A DNA stretch of 64,000 bases from Bog-756 sp963831535 (GTDB taxonomy: Bacteria > Actinomycetota > Acidimicrobiia > Acidimicrobiales > RAAP-2). Shown here in pieces: positions 29,804-39,967 of the stretch (positions are counted from its first letter, which is position 1; every line of letters starts with the position of its first letter). The stretch is taken from positions 496,001 through 560,000 of the forward strand of contig CAWHQP010000007.1 of the NCBI GenBank assembly GCA_963831535.1. The letters are read 5' to 3'. The notes beneath the pieces are model-generated. The model saw only the letters and a program-made list of their open reading frames with translations. It did not search any database and was not told where the DNA came from. A program made the position numbers and the translations under genes.

Positions 29804-29952
29804 GGCTGCACTGTAGGTGGCCCGGCACCCGCCGAACTTCCCGGTCGGGGGCTGGCGCGCTACGGTGCCCCCCGGGCACGCGTGGCCCATCCGCCGAGGC
29901 CCATCGACGGTCCGGTGACAACCGACGTTCGACGACAGGGGAGGACCAACAG

Positions 29953-30450
29953 GTGGCTGACGACATCCTGAGCACGATCATCGGGAAGTCCACCGGGACC
30001 ACGGTGGTCACGGTGGAGCGGGGTCAGTTGGCCCTGTTCGCCGCGGCAGTCAAGGACGACAGCCCGATCTACCGGGATCTGAGGGCGGCCACCGATGCCG
30101 GTCTGGCCGGCATTCCCGCCCCGCCGACCTATCCCTTCGTGATGGGGAACTTCGGGGCGTTCCCCGAGATGCAGACGGCCGAGGCGCCCACGGGTAACCC
30201 CATGGCCGAGGTGCTCGGGCCGCTGATGGCCAAGGGCGGCCTGATCCTCCACGGCGAACAGGAGTTCACCTACCGGCGCCCGGTCCTGGCCGGCGACGTG
30301 CTGGTGGGGGAGGGCAGCGTCGTCGACGCCTACCAGAAGGAGTCGAAGGGCAAGACCATGACCTTCATCGTGGTCGAGACGGCGTGGAGCGAACAGTCCA
30401 CCGGTGAGCCGGTGTGCACGTCACGCATGAACATCATCCACCGCATCTGA
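29953..30450 (+). CDS. MaoC-like (FAS1_DH_region-type) hot-dog dehydratase subunit
   Basis: A 165-residue hot-dog fold protein of the MaoC/HadA N-terminal dehydratase group. The fold is seen in VTVERGQLALFAAAVKDDSPIYRD, the AGIPAPPTYPFVMGNFG loop and the HGEQEFTYRRPVLAGDVLVGEG strand. In HadAB/ChsH-type enzymes this subunit pairs with a second MaoC subunit that carries the catalytic Asp/His; the gene at 33848 fits that role. Start GTG 29953 follows a GGGGAGG site. Its stop overlaps the enoyl-CoA hydratase start (TGATG), so the two are coupled. Confidence 0.82.
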   Translation: MADDILSTIIGKSTGTTVVTVERGQLALFAAAVKDDSPIYRDLRAATDAGLAGIPAPPTYPFVMGNFGAFPEMQTAEAPTGNPMAEVLGPLMAKGGLILHGEQEFTYRRPVLAGDVLVGEGSVVDAYQKESKGKTMTFIVVETAWSEQSTGEPVCTSRMNIIHRI

Positions 30451-31283
30451 TGGCCGGAGAAGGATCCGCGGCCGACCCACCGGTCCTCCGCCGGGTCGAG
30501 GAGGGCGTGGCGTGGATCACCCTCGATCGCCCCGAGGCGGGCAACGCCATCACCGCGGCCATGAGGGAACAGGTCATCGCCTGGCTGGAGGAGGCCTCGG
30601 CCGACCTGGCGGTCCGGGTGGTGGTACTCACGGGGTCGGGCGAGAAGGGTTTCTGTACCGGGGCCGACCTCCGCTCCTCGGGCCCGGCGCCCGAGCGGCC
30701 CGAGGGCGCGCCGGACCGTGCCGTCGGTGATGCAGCGCGACTCATCCGCAATGGATGGCAACGCCTCATCGCCGCGGTGCTGGACTGCGAGAAACCGGTC
30801 ATCGCCGCCGTCAACGCCACGGCGGCCGGGGGTGGTATGCACCTGGCACTGGCCTGTGATCTGGTGCTGGCCGCCGAGGAGGCAACCTTCATCGAGGTCT
30901 TCGTCCGGCGGGGCATAGCCCCCGACGCCGGGGGTGCCTACCTCCTGCCTCGCCTGATCGGCCCGCAACGGGCCAAGGAACTGTTCTTCTTCGGTGACAA
31001 CGTGTCGGCCACGGAGGCCGAGCGCCTGGGCCTGGTCAACCGGGTCGTCCCGAGGGAGCAACTCCCGGCCCTGGCCGGCGAGTGGGCGTCCCGGTTGGCG
31101 TCAGGTCCGACGCGGGCCATCGCCATGGCCAAGTACTTGACCAACCGGTCGCTCGAGTCCGACCGGTCCACCGCACTGTGGGACGAGGCCGTGGCCCAGG
31201 AGTTGGTGACCGGCACCGAGGACTGCCACGAAGGTCTGGCGGCGTTCGCCGAGCGGCGCCCTCCGGTATTCCGGGGCTGGTGA
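30450..31283 (+). CDS. Enoyl-CoA hydratase/isomerase (PaaG-like crotonase)
   Basis: A 277-residue crotonase. The first oxyanion-hole motif is EKGFCTGADL (near residue 72) and the second is AAVNATAAGGGMHLALACDLVLA (near residues 115-137). The segment VFVRRGIAPDAGGAYLLPRLIG carries Asp where classical hydratases have a catalytic Glu, a pattern shared with PaaG-type isomerases and ring-1,2-epoxyacyl-CoA isomerases. ATG 30450 overlaps the previous stop by one base. It works in acyl-CoA degradation with the flanking MaoC, acyl-CoA dehydrogenase and SDR genes. Confidence 0.87.
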   Translation: MAGEGSAADPPVLRRVEEGVAWITLDRPEAGNAITAAMREQVIAWLEEASADLAVRVVVLTGSGEKGFCTGADLRSSGPAPERPEGAPDRAVGDAARLIRNGWQRLIAAVLDCEKPVIAAVNATAAGGGMHLALACDLVLAAEEATFIEVFVRRGIAPDAGGAYLLPRLIGPQRAKELFFFGDNVSATEAERLGLVNRVVPREQLPALAGEWASRLASGPTRAIAMAKYLTNRSLESDRSTALWDEAVAQELVTGTEDCHEGLAAFAERRPPVFRGW

Positions 31284-31319
31284 CGGGAAGGACGGTGCCG
31301 GATGGGGGCAGGGGCCGGG

Positions 31320-31333
31320 TAGAACCGGTTCTC
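31320..31333. promoter_or_regulatory. KstR-like palindrome upstream of tandem acyl-CoA dehydrogenase
   Basis: The perfect 12-bp palindrome AGAACCGGTTCT (31321-31332), preceded by T, matches 13 of 14 positions of the mycobacterial KstR consensus TnnAACnnGTTnnA. A second, poorer copy (TAGAACCTGTCC) starts at 31354, 34 bp downstream. Both lie between the crotonase stop and the GTG of the fused acyl-CoA dehydrogenase at 31438. A TetR-family lipid regulator is the likely binder (inference). Confidence 0.45.
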
Positions 31334-31437
31334 GTTCGGGGTATCCGAAGTGGTAGAACCTGTCCCGTGTCACCGATGCCCACTGCCTGGCGGTCCACCG
31401 TCGAGCCCACCGCGGCCCACGGCCCCGGACGCTGACC

Positions 31438-33736
31438 GTGTCCATCGGTATCCGTGAGGAGCACGAGGAGCTCCGGTCGTCGCTGCAGCGATGGGTCGAC
31501 GCACGCTGTCCCCCCGGGGTGACCCGCGCCGCCCTCGATGCCGATGTCGACGCCCTGCCCCGCTTTTGGGGTGAACTCGGGGACCAGGCCATCGTGGGCA
31601 TCCACATCGACGAGGCCTTCGGCGGCCAGGGGGCCGGCATGGTGGAGCTGGCGGTGACCGCAGAAGTGCTGGGTCGGGCGGCCGCGCCCGGCCCCTGGGG
31701 TACCACCGCGGTGGTGGCCGCGGTGGTGGCCGAGTGCGGGGATCCCGAGTTGGCCAAGGCACTGCTGCCCCGCCTGGTCGACGGGAGCGTGCCGGCCACG
31801 TTGGCCGTTCCCGCCGCCACACCCGACGGCAGGGCGGTGCCCTCGGTGGGACTGACCGCTCGGGGTGGTCGCGGCGGCACGCTGTCGGTGTCGGGCTCGC
31901 TCGGTCCGCTGCTCGGAGGGGCCACCGCTACCTCGGTGCTGGCTCCGGTGGCCATCGACGACGGCGTGCGCTGGGTCGTTGTGGAGCAGGGACCCGGGGT
32001 CGAGGTCGAGCCGTTGCCCAGTTTCGATCCCTCCCGCCGGTCGGCCCGATGGATCCTCGCCGAGGTTCCGGTGCCCGCCGATCACGTACTGGTCCGGGTG
32101 GACACTGCTCGCATCCGGGACCTGTCACTCGTGGTCTTCTCGGCCGAGGCGGCCGGAGGGGCCCGCTGGTGCCTTGACACCGCCGCCGAGCACGCCCGCA
32201 CCCGCCAACAGTTCGGCAGGCCCATCGGCCAGTTCCAGGCGGTCAAGCACCGGTTGGCCGACATACTCGTGGCCGTGGAGCAGGCGGTGGCGGCGGTATG
32301 GGACGCGGCATCCGCCCTGGACCACCAGGCCTCCGTGCTGCGATCCGGGGCCGGGGCGTCCGACGCGGCCTCCGAGGCCGCGGCCGACGCGAAGGCGTCG
32401 GCGCACCTCGCCGTGCAGCTGGCCGCGTCGCTGGCTCTCGACGGGTACGTCGAGGCGGCCAAGGGAGCCATCCAGCTCCTCGGGGGCATGGGCTTCACCT
32501 GGGAGCACGACGCCCACATCCATCTGCGTCGGTCGACCACGCTCCGCCAGATCGTTGGGGGAACGGCCCCGCTCCGGGCCGAGGCGTCCCGACTGGCCCT
32601 GGCCGGCAGTCGTCGGAGCCTCGGCGTCGAGCTTCCTCCCGAAGCCGAGCGCCTCCATCATGAACTGACACCGATCGTGGCCTCCATCGCCGCCCTCGAG
32701 GATCCGGCCGAGCAGCGGAGGGCGCTGGCCGACGAAGGCCTGCTGACTCCCCACTGGCCGTCCCCCTTCGGTCGGGATGCCGGACCGGTGGAGCAGTTGG
32801 TCATCGATCAGGTCTGCGACGAGGTCGGTCTGCGCCGGCCCAACCTGGCCGTGGCGGCGTGGGCCCTCCCGACCATCATCGCCCACGGGACACCGGAACA
32901 GACCGAGCGGTTCGTGGGCCCGACCCTCCGGGGCGACATCATCTGGTGTCAGCTGTTCAGCGAGCCGGGGGCCGGATCCGACCTGGCCGCGCTGAGCACC
33001 CGGGCCACCCGGGTGGAGGGGGGCTGGTCGCTCGACGGACAGAAGGTGTGGACCTCGGTGGCCACCCGTGCCCATATGGGCATCTGTCTGGCCCGGACCA
33101 ACCCGGACGTTCCCAAGCACCGTGGCATCACCTACTTCCTGGTCGACATGCACCAATCGGGCATCGAGGTCCGTCCCCTGCGGGAGATCACCGGCGAGGC
33201 CCTGTTCAACGAGGTCTTCTTCGACGGGTGCTTCGTCCCCGACGACTGTGTGGTGGGTGAGGTCGACGGCGGCTGGCGCCTGGCCCGCACCACGCTGGCC
33301 AACGAGCGGGTCTCGCTGTCGACGGACTCGGCCTTCGGCGGGGCGCTGGAGGGAGTGTTGGCCCGGGTGACTGCCGACCCGACCCGACAGGATCCGGTCA
33401 CCCTGGACCGGGTGGGCGAGCTGGTGGCCGAGGCGCAGTCCCTGGCCCAACTGGGCGTTGCGGGCCACGCTACGTTCGGTTGGCGGTCTGCAGCCCGGGC
33501 CCGAGTCGAGCGTGCGCAAGTTGCTGGGAGCGGAGTTCGAACAGCGGGTGCATGAGTTCGGTCTCGACTGGGCCGGACCCGACGGGGTGGTAACGGTGGG
33601 GGACGCCGCCATCTCGGCCCACGGGGTGCTCCACAGCAAGTGTCTGACCATTGCCGGGGGCACGAGCGAGGTGCAGCGCAACGTTATCGGGGAGCGCCTG
33701 CTCGGGCTAGCACGGGACCCCGAGCCGGGACGATGA
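31438..33736 (+). CDS. Tandem (fused) acyl-CoA dehydrogenase, FadE34-like, one frameshift
   Basis: One protein of about 765 residues holding two acyl-CoA dehydrogenase modules in series. Module 1 (residues ~1-380) ends with QLLGGMGFTWEHDAHIHLRR. Module 2 (~410-765) shows CQLFSEPGAGSDLAAL, GQKVWTSVATRAH and the C-terminal CLTIAGGTSEVQRNVIGERLLG, the FAD/active-site end. One extra base near 33470 separates the last ~90 residues. Single-chain double ACADs such as mycobacterial FadE34 act on steroid side-chain acyl-CoAs, whereas other sterol ACADs are two-gene heterotetramers. The fusion and the KstR-like site upstream suggest a sterol or branched-lipid substrate (inference). Start GTG 31438. Confidence 0.83.
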
Positions 33737-33847
33737 CCTGCGGCGCGGACTCCGGTCGGTATGCCGGCGTGCGGTCGGGCGCCGAACACGAGACAATGGT
33801 GCCGCGACCTCACCGAAGGTCTGAGCACGGGAACGGAGGTCCGATCA

Positions 33848-34279
33848 GTGGGTGACCAGGTGCTGTATTTCGAGGATGTCAACGAAGGGGACGAGGCCCC
33901 GCAGCACTCCCGGGTGCTCAACCGCACCGATCTGGTCATGTACGCCGGGGCGTCTGGGGACTACAACCCCATGCACCACGACGAGGTCAAGGCCCAGGCC
34001 GCCGGACAGCCGAGTGTCTTCGGCCACGGCATGTTCTCCATGGGCTTCCTGGGCACGGCCATCACCGACTACGTGGGCGTCGGCAATGTCCGTCGTTACC
34101 AGGCCCGCTTCGCCAAACAGACGTGGCCCGACGAGGAGCTCCGCACCAGAATCGTGGTCACCGGCAAGAGGACCGAGGGTGGCGAGCACCTGGTCGACCT
34201 GGACGTCCGGCTCCAGAACGCTGACGGCGAAGAGAAGGTGGTGGGCGAGGCCACCGCCGTGGTTCCGAGCAGGGCCTGA
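33848..34279 (+). CDS. MaoC family (R)-hydratase subunit
   Basis: A 143-residue MaoC-type hot-dog enoyl-CoA hydratase. The hydratase-2 catalytic motif D-x-N-P-x-H is present as GDYNPMHHDE (near residue 37), followed by FGHGMFSMGFLG and a typical C-terminal strand. It probably pairs with the catalytically poor hot-dog subunit at 29953. GTG 33848 has a GGAGG site at about 8 nt and gives the N-terminus VGDQVLYFEDV. Co-directional with and about 110 bp after the tandem ACAD. Confidence 0.87.
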   Translation: MGDQVLYFEDVNEGDEAPQHSRVLNRTDLVMYAGASGDYNPMHHDEVKAQAAGQPSVFGHGMFSMGFLGTAITDYVGVGNVRRYQARFAKQTWPDEELRTRIVVTGKRTEGGEHLVDLDVRLQNADGEEKVVGEATAVVPSRA

Positions 34280-34354
34280 GTCCGACCGGCTCCCGGTTAG
34301 GCCAGGCCGCCGGGGATGGGTACGCAGCAAACCGAATCCCGGCGACCCGACCGG

Positions 34355-35258
34355 TCACATGAAGCTGAACTTAGGGATGCCCGACGAGATGTCCTTGAAC
34401 AGCTCACCCTTGGCCCCGGCCAGCTCCTCGGGCGTCCACATGGAGTCCCGGTGCACCTCGCCGATGGGATGGAAGCCGCCCATGGCCCAGATGCTGCCGC
34501 CGAAGACGACGAAGTTCTGACCGGTGACATCGGATGCCTCGTCGGAGGCCAGGAACGTCACCAGCTGGGCGATGTTCTTCGGGTCCCACTGGTCGAACGC
34601 CCTCCTCGGCTTTGGCCAGGCCTCCGAAGAGGTTCTCGGTCATCCGGGTGCGGGCCCGGGGTGAGATGGAGTTGACGGTGATGCCGTAGCGCTCGAGCTC
34701 CCGGGCCAGCACCCACGTCAGCGAGGCGATGCCGGCCTTGGCGGACGAGTAGTTGGCCTGTCCGGCGTTCCCGAACAGGCCGGCCTCCGACGAGGTGTTG
34801 ATGATGCGGCCGCTCACCGTCTCGCCGGCCTTGGCCCGGTTCCGCCAGTAGACGGCGGCGTGGTGGGAGGGGGCGAAGTGACCCTTCAGGTGCACCCGGA
34901 TCACGTCGTCCCAGTCCGACTCCTCCATGTTGAAGCTCATCTTGTCCCGGAGGATGCCGGCGTTGTTGACCAGGATGTCGAGCTGGCCGAACGTCTCGAC
35001 CGCCTGGTCGACGAGTTCTTTGGCGCCTTCCCATGAGCTCACGTCGGACGCGTTGACGGCGGCATCGCTGCCACCGTCCTTGATGAGCTCGACCACCTGC
35101 TCGGCGGGGTTCTTCTCCCCGTCCTCGCCCGGAGCGGTGGCGCCGACGTCGTTGACGACCACCTTGGCGCCCTCCGATGCCAGCAGCAGCGCCTCCTCAC
35201 GTCCGATGCCGCGTCCTGCGCCGGTGACGATGGCCACCTTGCCGTCGAGCATTCCCAT
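34355..35258 (-). CDS. SDR 3-hydroxyacyl-CoA / hydroxysteroid dehydrogenase, one frameshift
   Basis: An SDR of about 300 residues of the 17-beta-HSD type 4/10-like group common in actinobacterial beta-oxidation. It begins MGMLDGKVAIVTGAGRGIGR with the cofactor glycines, then VNNAG, IINTSSEAG and the active-site YSSAK; the C-terminal extension (SDVTGQNFVVFGGSIWAMGGFHP) is characteristic. One extra base near 34590 splits the C-terminal 70 residues. A strong CAGGAGGACAAG site precedes ATG 35258. It would follow the MaoC hydratase step in acyl-CoA oxidation, though it is transcribed toward that operon on the opposite strand. Confidence 0.82.
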
Positions 35259-35595
35259 CTTGTCCTCCTGTTTCTCGTTGCTGTCGTTGATCGCTGTGCA
35301 CGCGGTCCGGGACTCGGATCCACCTGCGTGGTCGTGGTCCCACACCCGTCTCCGGCGTGCCCGGCCCACGGGTCCATCCGGGTCCGTCCGGACCCGTGGC
35401 CCCCGGACTCGATCCCCGGACGACCCGAGAACGGTACGGAACCGGGAGCCGAGGCAATGGACGGAACCGGGGAAGCTTGGCCGAAACCTGGCCCCGACGG
35501 CAAGACCGGGACCGGACGTCTGGTCGGACCCGGGGGTGGGTGGGGGACCGCGATGGTACATTCGCTGAGGTCGACAGCAGGTGAACGGAGACAGC
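35259..35595. other. 337-bp divergent intergenic region
   Basis: No gene is seen here. The region separates two divergent genes and must hold both promoters. A TACATT -10-like hexamer (35557-35562) lies 33 nt before the methyltransferase GTG at 35596. The undecamer ACGGAACCGGG occurs twice, 25 bp apart, at about 35436 and 35461; no function is assigned. Confidence 0.4.
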
Positions 35596-36600
35596 GTGAG
35601 TGGTCAGGGCCCGGCACTGGACCAAGAGGACGGACACGACCGCGGCGACCACGGAGCGGTGAGTCGGGCGCTCGGCCAGATCACCCCCCAACTCCATCGG
35701 GTGGAACGCAAGGCACGTCGGGAGGCGAATCGCCTGGCCGGCCTGTCCTATCAGCAGCTGGCGCCCAGGGAAGCGGTCCGGATGGCCTACAACGTGCTGC
35801 TCCGGCGGGAACCGGACGAGCCCGCCTGGACCGAGCAGGCCGAATCCATGTCGGCCGGCGCACTCTCGCACTACGACGTGGCCGACCGCGTGCGTTGCTC
35901 GAGCGAGTACCGGGTCCACGTGCCGGTCCTGCCGGCCGGCCTGCACACCTCGCTCCACGCCAGTCGCAGCGAGTTCATCATCGGCCTACCACCGGCCCGG
36001 CGCATCGTGGACCTGGGGGGCGGGGCCACCTGGGACGCCCGCGGGGCCATGGTGGCCCTCGGGTACCCCTATGACTTCGACGAACTGGTAATCGTGGACC
36101 TGCCCCCCGACGACCGCCACCCCCTCTACCACTCCGACCGGTTCGGGACCAGCGTGACCGATCGCGGAACGGTCCGTTACGAGTACCGGTCCATGGCCGA
36201 CCTCTCGTTCGCGGAGGACGACACCGTGGACCTGGTCTACAGCGGACAGTCCATCGAGCACGTGACCGAGGACGACGGGGACATCGTCCTGGAGGAGTCG
36301 TTCAGGGTACTGAGGCCGGGGGGGATCATGGCCATCGACACCCCCAACGGTCTGGTCTGCCGTCTCCAGCAACCGGGCTTCATCGACCCCGACCACAAGG
36401 TGGAGTACACCCTGGACGAGCTGCGGCAAAAGGTCACCCGGGCCGGCTTCACCGTGCTGGTCGAGCGGGGCCTCAACTGGGGAGGACCGGCCGTGGCCCG
36501 GGGCGAGTTCGATCCGGCCGCACTCGCCGGCAATCGGGGCATCTTCTACGACGCCGCCGGCTGTTACCTGCTGGCACTGGTCATCCAGAAGCCGGCCTGA
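35596..36600 (+). CDS. SAM-dependent methyltransferase with N-terminal DUF4214-like region
   Basis: A 334-residue class I methyltransferase. The first 115 residues are hydrophilic and include AYNVLLRREPDEPAWTEQAE, resembling DUF4214 repeats found on surface-polysaccharide enzymes. The SAM-binding motif is IVDLGGGATWDARGAM (near residue 137), and motif SGQSIEHVTEDDGDIVLEESFRVLRPGGIMAIDTPNG is methyltransferase_11-like. GTG 35596 with GGAGA upstream is preferred over GTG 35581. It opens the polysaccharide region, so sugar or glycan methylation is likely. Confidence 0.8.
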   Translation: MSGQGPALDQEDGHDRGDHGAVSRALGQITPQLHRVERKARREANRLAGLSYQQLAPREAVRMAYNVLLRREPDEPAWTEQAESMSAGALSHYDVADRVRCSSEYRVHVPVLPAGLHTSLHASRSEFIIGLPPARRIVDLGGGATWDARGAMVALGYPYDFDELVIVDLPPDDRHPLYHSDRFGTSVTDRGTVRYEYRSMADLSFAEDDTVDLVYSGQSIEHVTEDDGDIVLEESFRVLRPGGIMAIDTPNGLVCRLQQPGFIDPDHKVEYTLDELRQKVTRAGFTVLVERGLNWGGPAVARGEFDPAALAGNRGIFYDAAGCYLLALVIQKPA

Positions 36601-36603
36601 GCC

Positions 36604-37044
36604 TCAGGCCGGTACTGGTTCCAGGACGAAGACGGGAATCTGGCGCTCCGTGCGGGCCTGGTAGTCGGCGTAGTCGGGGTAGGCGGCCACGGCCCGGTCC
36701 CACCAGGAGGCCTTCTCGTCCCCGGTGACCTCACGGGCGATTCGGTCCGACCGCACCGGGCCGTCCTGGAGCTCGACATGGGGGTCGGCCACCAGGTTGA
36801 AGTACCACAGGGGGTGGGTGGGGGCACCGCCTTGGGAGGCGACGACGGCGTAGACGTCCTCGTGCTCGACCCGCATGAGCGGTGTCTTGCGGATCTTGCC
36901 CGAGGAGGCCCCCCGGCTGGTGAGGATGATCACCGGCATGTCGCGGAGGGTCGTCCCCTCGAGGCCACCCGAGCCCTCATAGAGCTCGACCTGGTCGCGG
37001 ACCCACTGGGCCGTGCTGGGCTCGTAGTCACCGTCGAGAGGCAT
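36604..37044 (-). CDS. F420-dependent (Ddn/FGD-type) nitroreductase family protein
   Basis: A 146-residue split-barrel protein of the deazaflavin-dependent nitroreductase (Ddn) family. Family marks are PVIILTSRGASSGKIRKTPLMRVEHEDVYAVVASQGG, HPLWYFNLVADPHVELQDG and the C-terminal TERQIPVFVLEPV. Members use reduced F420 to reduce quinones or xenobiotics in actinobacteria. The gene is convergent with the methyltransferase (3-bp spacer) and unrelated in function to it. It supports an actinobacterial, F420-making host. Confidence 0.88.
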   Translation of the reverse strand: MPLDGDYEPSTAQWVRDQVELYEGSGGLEGTTLRDMPVIILTSRGASSGKIRKTPLMRVEHEDVYAVVASQGGAPTHPLWYFNLVADPHVELQDGPVRSDRIAREVTGDEKASWWDRAVAAYPDYADYQARTERQIPVFVLEPVPA

Positions 37045-37218
37045 GGGTACCAGCTAACACCCCGGGCCGCGTCCCCGCCACCTGACCACCGGTTCCGAGG
37101 ATGGACGGCGCGCCACCATCACCGGGCGCGGGCGGGAGGACAACACCCCGATGGCGGGGGCCACGCCGTGTGCTCGGGTTGGTCTGTCCGCGATGTCATC
37201 GGACAGAGCCAACAAACG

Positions 37219-37300
37219 TGCGGGCGAGAGGACTCGAACCTCCATCCCCGAAGGGACCGGGACCTAAACCCGGCGCGTCTGCCAATTCCGCCACGCCCGC
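37219..37300 (-). tRNA. tRNA-Leu (anticodon UAG)
   Basis: Read on the minus strand, a 7-bp acceptor stem GCGGGCG/CGCCCGC closes the molecule. The anticodon arm is CCGGG-TTTAGGT-CCCGG with anticodon TAG (reads CUA leucine codons). A long variable arm (TCCCTTCGGGGA) and the T loop TTCGAGT confirm a class II leucine tRNA. The discriminator base is A; CCA is not encoded. Confidence 0.95.
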
Positions 37301-37407
37301 GGCGCCTGCAGCCTACCGAGCGGGGATGCGGGGCCGCGGTAGCGGCCGAGTCGGCCGACCGACCACCGGGAGAGGGTCTGGTCACCGGGAGCCGCCGAGG
37401 CCCTGGC

Positions 37408-37413
37408 TATAGT
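37408..37413 (+). promoter_or_regulatory. Predicted -10 element, leaderless promoter
   Basis: TATAGT ends 6 nt before GTG 37420 and no ribosome site is visible, indicating a leaderless mRNA for the methyltransferase-like gene. Confidence 0.45.
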
Positions 37414-37419
37414 CGTTGC

Positions 37420-38552
37420 GTGCCACCAGCGCATGCTTCTACGCCCTCGGTGGTTCCCGTCGGGCCCACACCACCGACCGACGGCGACCGGCACGACCCG
37501 GAGGAACGCGTCCGCTATCTGGCCGAGGTGATGGTGGAGATCGACGCCGAAGTCAGCCGGCGCCGTGCCTCGGGCGACCTCCCGGTCGGTCTCGAACAGG
37601 AGCTCGACGAGTTGTTCCTCGAGTTCTCGCCCGTCGGGCTCCACGGGAAGGCCCGTCTCCGCGAGACGCTGTCCCTGGTGGACCGGTCGGCCTACGTGGA
37701 CATCGCCGTGCCGGTGGCGTCGCAGAAGCTGGTCGGGACCTATGTCAAGCGACTGATCCGGAAGTCGATGGGCTGGTACATCGGGTTCATCGTCCACCAG
37801 ATCGTGAAGTTCGCCTGGTCGGTGTCGCGCATGCTCCACGTGGTGGTGGACCACGTGGAGGACCTCGAGGCGGCCGTGGAGGTCCAACGTACGCCACCCC
37901 TGCCCTCATCGGTCGTGCCCAGTTCTGATCCCGGTGCTGCCTGGTGGGCCGGCGCGGCGGTGTCCGCCGTCTCCGGCGTCGAGGGTCGGGTGCTCCACGC
38001 CGACTGCGGTGCCGGAAGCCTGCTGGACGCCCTGATCGCCGCCGGTGTGGACGCCTACGGGGTGGACCCCTCGGGCTCGGTGACCGAGGTCCCCGTCGGC
38101 CGCGGCCTCGATGTGCGGGCGGAGTCGCTGCTCGACCACCTCGAGGTGGTGGCCGACGATGCGCTGGCGGGCATGGTGGTCACCGGTTCGGTCCAGTGGC
38201 TCCACCCCAACGAACGTGAGCGCCTGGTCGGACTGATGGGATCCCGACTGGTGGTCGGCGGCGTCCTGGTCCTCCATTCGATCGACGCCGGAGTCGTGGA
38301 TGGGCAGTATCTCCCCGGTCATCAGCGACCTGGCCCCGGGACGACCGCTGCACGTTGAGACGTGGATCCAGCTGCTCGGGGACCGGGGCTTCGGGGTTAC
38401 CGGGCGGTCGTCGGGTGGGGTCGACCGCCGGGTCGCCCACGTCTCGGTGGCCAATCCCGATGCCGCCGCCACTCAACGCCACCATCGACGCCGTCAACCA
38501 GGCGCTGTCGGGACCGGGCGAGTACCTGCTGGTCGCCGTCCGCGAACGGTGA
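37420..38552 (+). CDS. Methyltransferase-like protein of polysaccharide locus, two frameshifts
   Basis: A protein of about 376 residues. Residues 1-150 are a charged helical region (EERVRYLAEVMVEIDAEVSRR, then VGTYVKRLIRKSMGWYIGFIVHQIVKFAWSV), possibly membrane-associating. Residues ~180-375 form a class I methyltransferase-like fold with a weak SAM motif RVLHADCGAGSLLDALIAAG, followed by GVDPSG. Single extra bases near 38300 and 38460 shift the frame; the joined C-terminus ends LSGPGEYLLVAVRER. Methyltransferases with similar N-terminal helices accompany O-antigen-like gene clusters, which matches the glycosyltransferase and Wzm/Wzt genes downstream. Catalytic competence is uncertain. Confidence 0.66.
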
Positions 38553-38616
38553 ACACACCTCGCAGCGCACCACACCGCGAGGGCGGGCCGAGGCGGCTTC
38601 CCCGGCGATCCTGCCG

Positions 38617-39866
38617 GTGAAGCTGGCCTTCGTCACACCGCGCTACGGCACCGAGGTGATCGGCGGTGCGGAGGCGGCGGCCCGCATGCTGGCCGAGCGA
38701 CTGTCGCAGCGACCCGGGTGGGAGGTCGAGGTGCTGACCAGCTGCGCCATGGACCACCTGACCTGGGAGAACACCGAGCCGGCCGGCACGTCGTCGGTCA
38801 ACGGCGTCGACCGTCCACCGCTTCCCGACGGCCAGTCAGCGTCAGCTGGACTACTTCGACCTCGATGCCAAGATCCGCCTGGCTCCCTCGGCGGTGGGCC
38901 TGGCCGAGGCCCGACGATGGGTGGCCCTCAACGGTCCCATGTGCCCGGGCCTGGTGGATGCGGTGGCCGCCATCGACGCCGACGTGGTGGCCTGCTATCC
39001 CTATCTGTTCGCCACCACCGTCGACGCCATCGCCGTGTCACCCGTGCCCACCGTGCTCCACCCGGCCGCCCACGATGAGCCGGCCCTGTATCTCTCGGCC
39101 TTCCGCCAGAGCTTCCGGCACGTGGACGGATTCGTGTACCACACCCAGGCCGAGCGGGACCTGATGGAGTACGCCTTCGGCAACGGTGCCAAACCTCAGA
39201 TCGTGCTCGGACTCGGGGTCAACGATCCCGGCCGGCGCCGGGCGCCGTGGAGGGGAGTTGCTCGGGTTGGGGGAGAGGCCGTACCTCTGCTACCTGGGTC
39301 GGGTGGACGAGCACAAGGGCTGCGGCATGTTGGCCGAGTACTTCATCCGCTACAAGGAGCGCCATCCCGGTGACCTCGCCCTGGCTCTTGTCGGACCGGT
39401 GTCGGACCAGGCCCCCGACCATCCCGACATCGTGGTGACGGGAACGGTCTCTGAGGCGGACAAGTGGGACATCCTCGACGGAGCCGAGGTCATGGTGAAC
39501 CCGTCGGCCTACGAGTCCTTCTCCCTCGTGCTGCTGGAGTCCTGGTCCCTCGGAGTTCCGGTGCTGGTGAACGCGTCGTGTGCGGCCACGATGGAGCACT
39601 GTGAGCGGTCCGGGGGCGGGCTCTGGTTCGAGTCCTACCGCTCGTTCGAGGTCACCGTGGAGCGCCTCGTCGCCGACGGCGAGCTCCGGCGCCGACTGGG
39701 TGAGGCGGGACGGCAGTACACAGAGCGCTACTACCGGTGGCCGGCCATCATCGATCGCTACACCGGTTTCCTCACCGGCGTCGTGGCCCGGGGGCGCCGC
39801 CGACCGACCCGGGTGAAACGCCTGGTCCAACCGGAAGCCGGACGGGAGTATGTCCGCCGGACATGA
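38617..39866 (+). CDS. GT4-like glycosyltransferase, two frameshifts
   Basis: A glycosyltransferase of about 415 residues with GT-B architecture. The N-terminus VKLAFVTPRYGTEVIGGAEAAARML has the glycine-rich donor/acceptor loop. The C-terminal half holds YLCYLGRVDEHKGCGMLAEYF and the GT4 nucleotide-sugar motif region VNPSAYESFSLVLLESWSLGVPVLVN with the E-x7-E spacing. Single extra bases near 38810 and 39235 break the frame. It starts with GTG at 38617, 64 bp after the methyltransferase gene, and precedes the ABC exporter, so it probably builds the exported polysaccharide. Confidence 0.8.
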
Positions 39867-39953
39867 ACGGTCCACGGCCCAGGGCGGGGGGATCCGGACC
39901 TGGGACCGGTCTCGGACCGACGTGGCCTACGTCCACTCGGAGGCGCCAACCAC

Positions 39954-39959
39954 TAGGAT
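39954..39959 (+). promoter_or_regulatory. Predicted leaderless -10 of the clpP relic
   Basis: TAGGAT in the context CCACTAGGATC ends 8 nt before ATG 39968. The intact clpP has CCACTAGGCTC with the same 8-nt spacing to its ATG, so the promoter seems to be duplicated together with the gene. Confidence 0.45.
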
Positions 39960-39967
39960 CTCGACCC

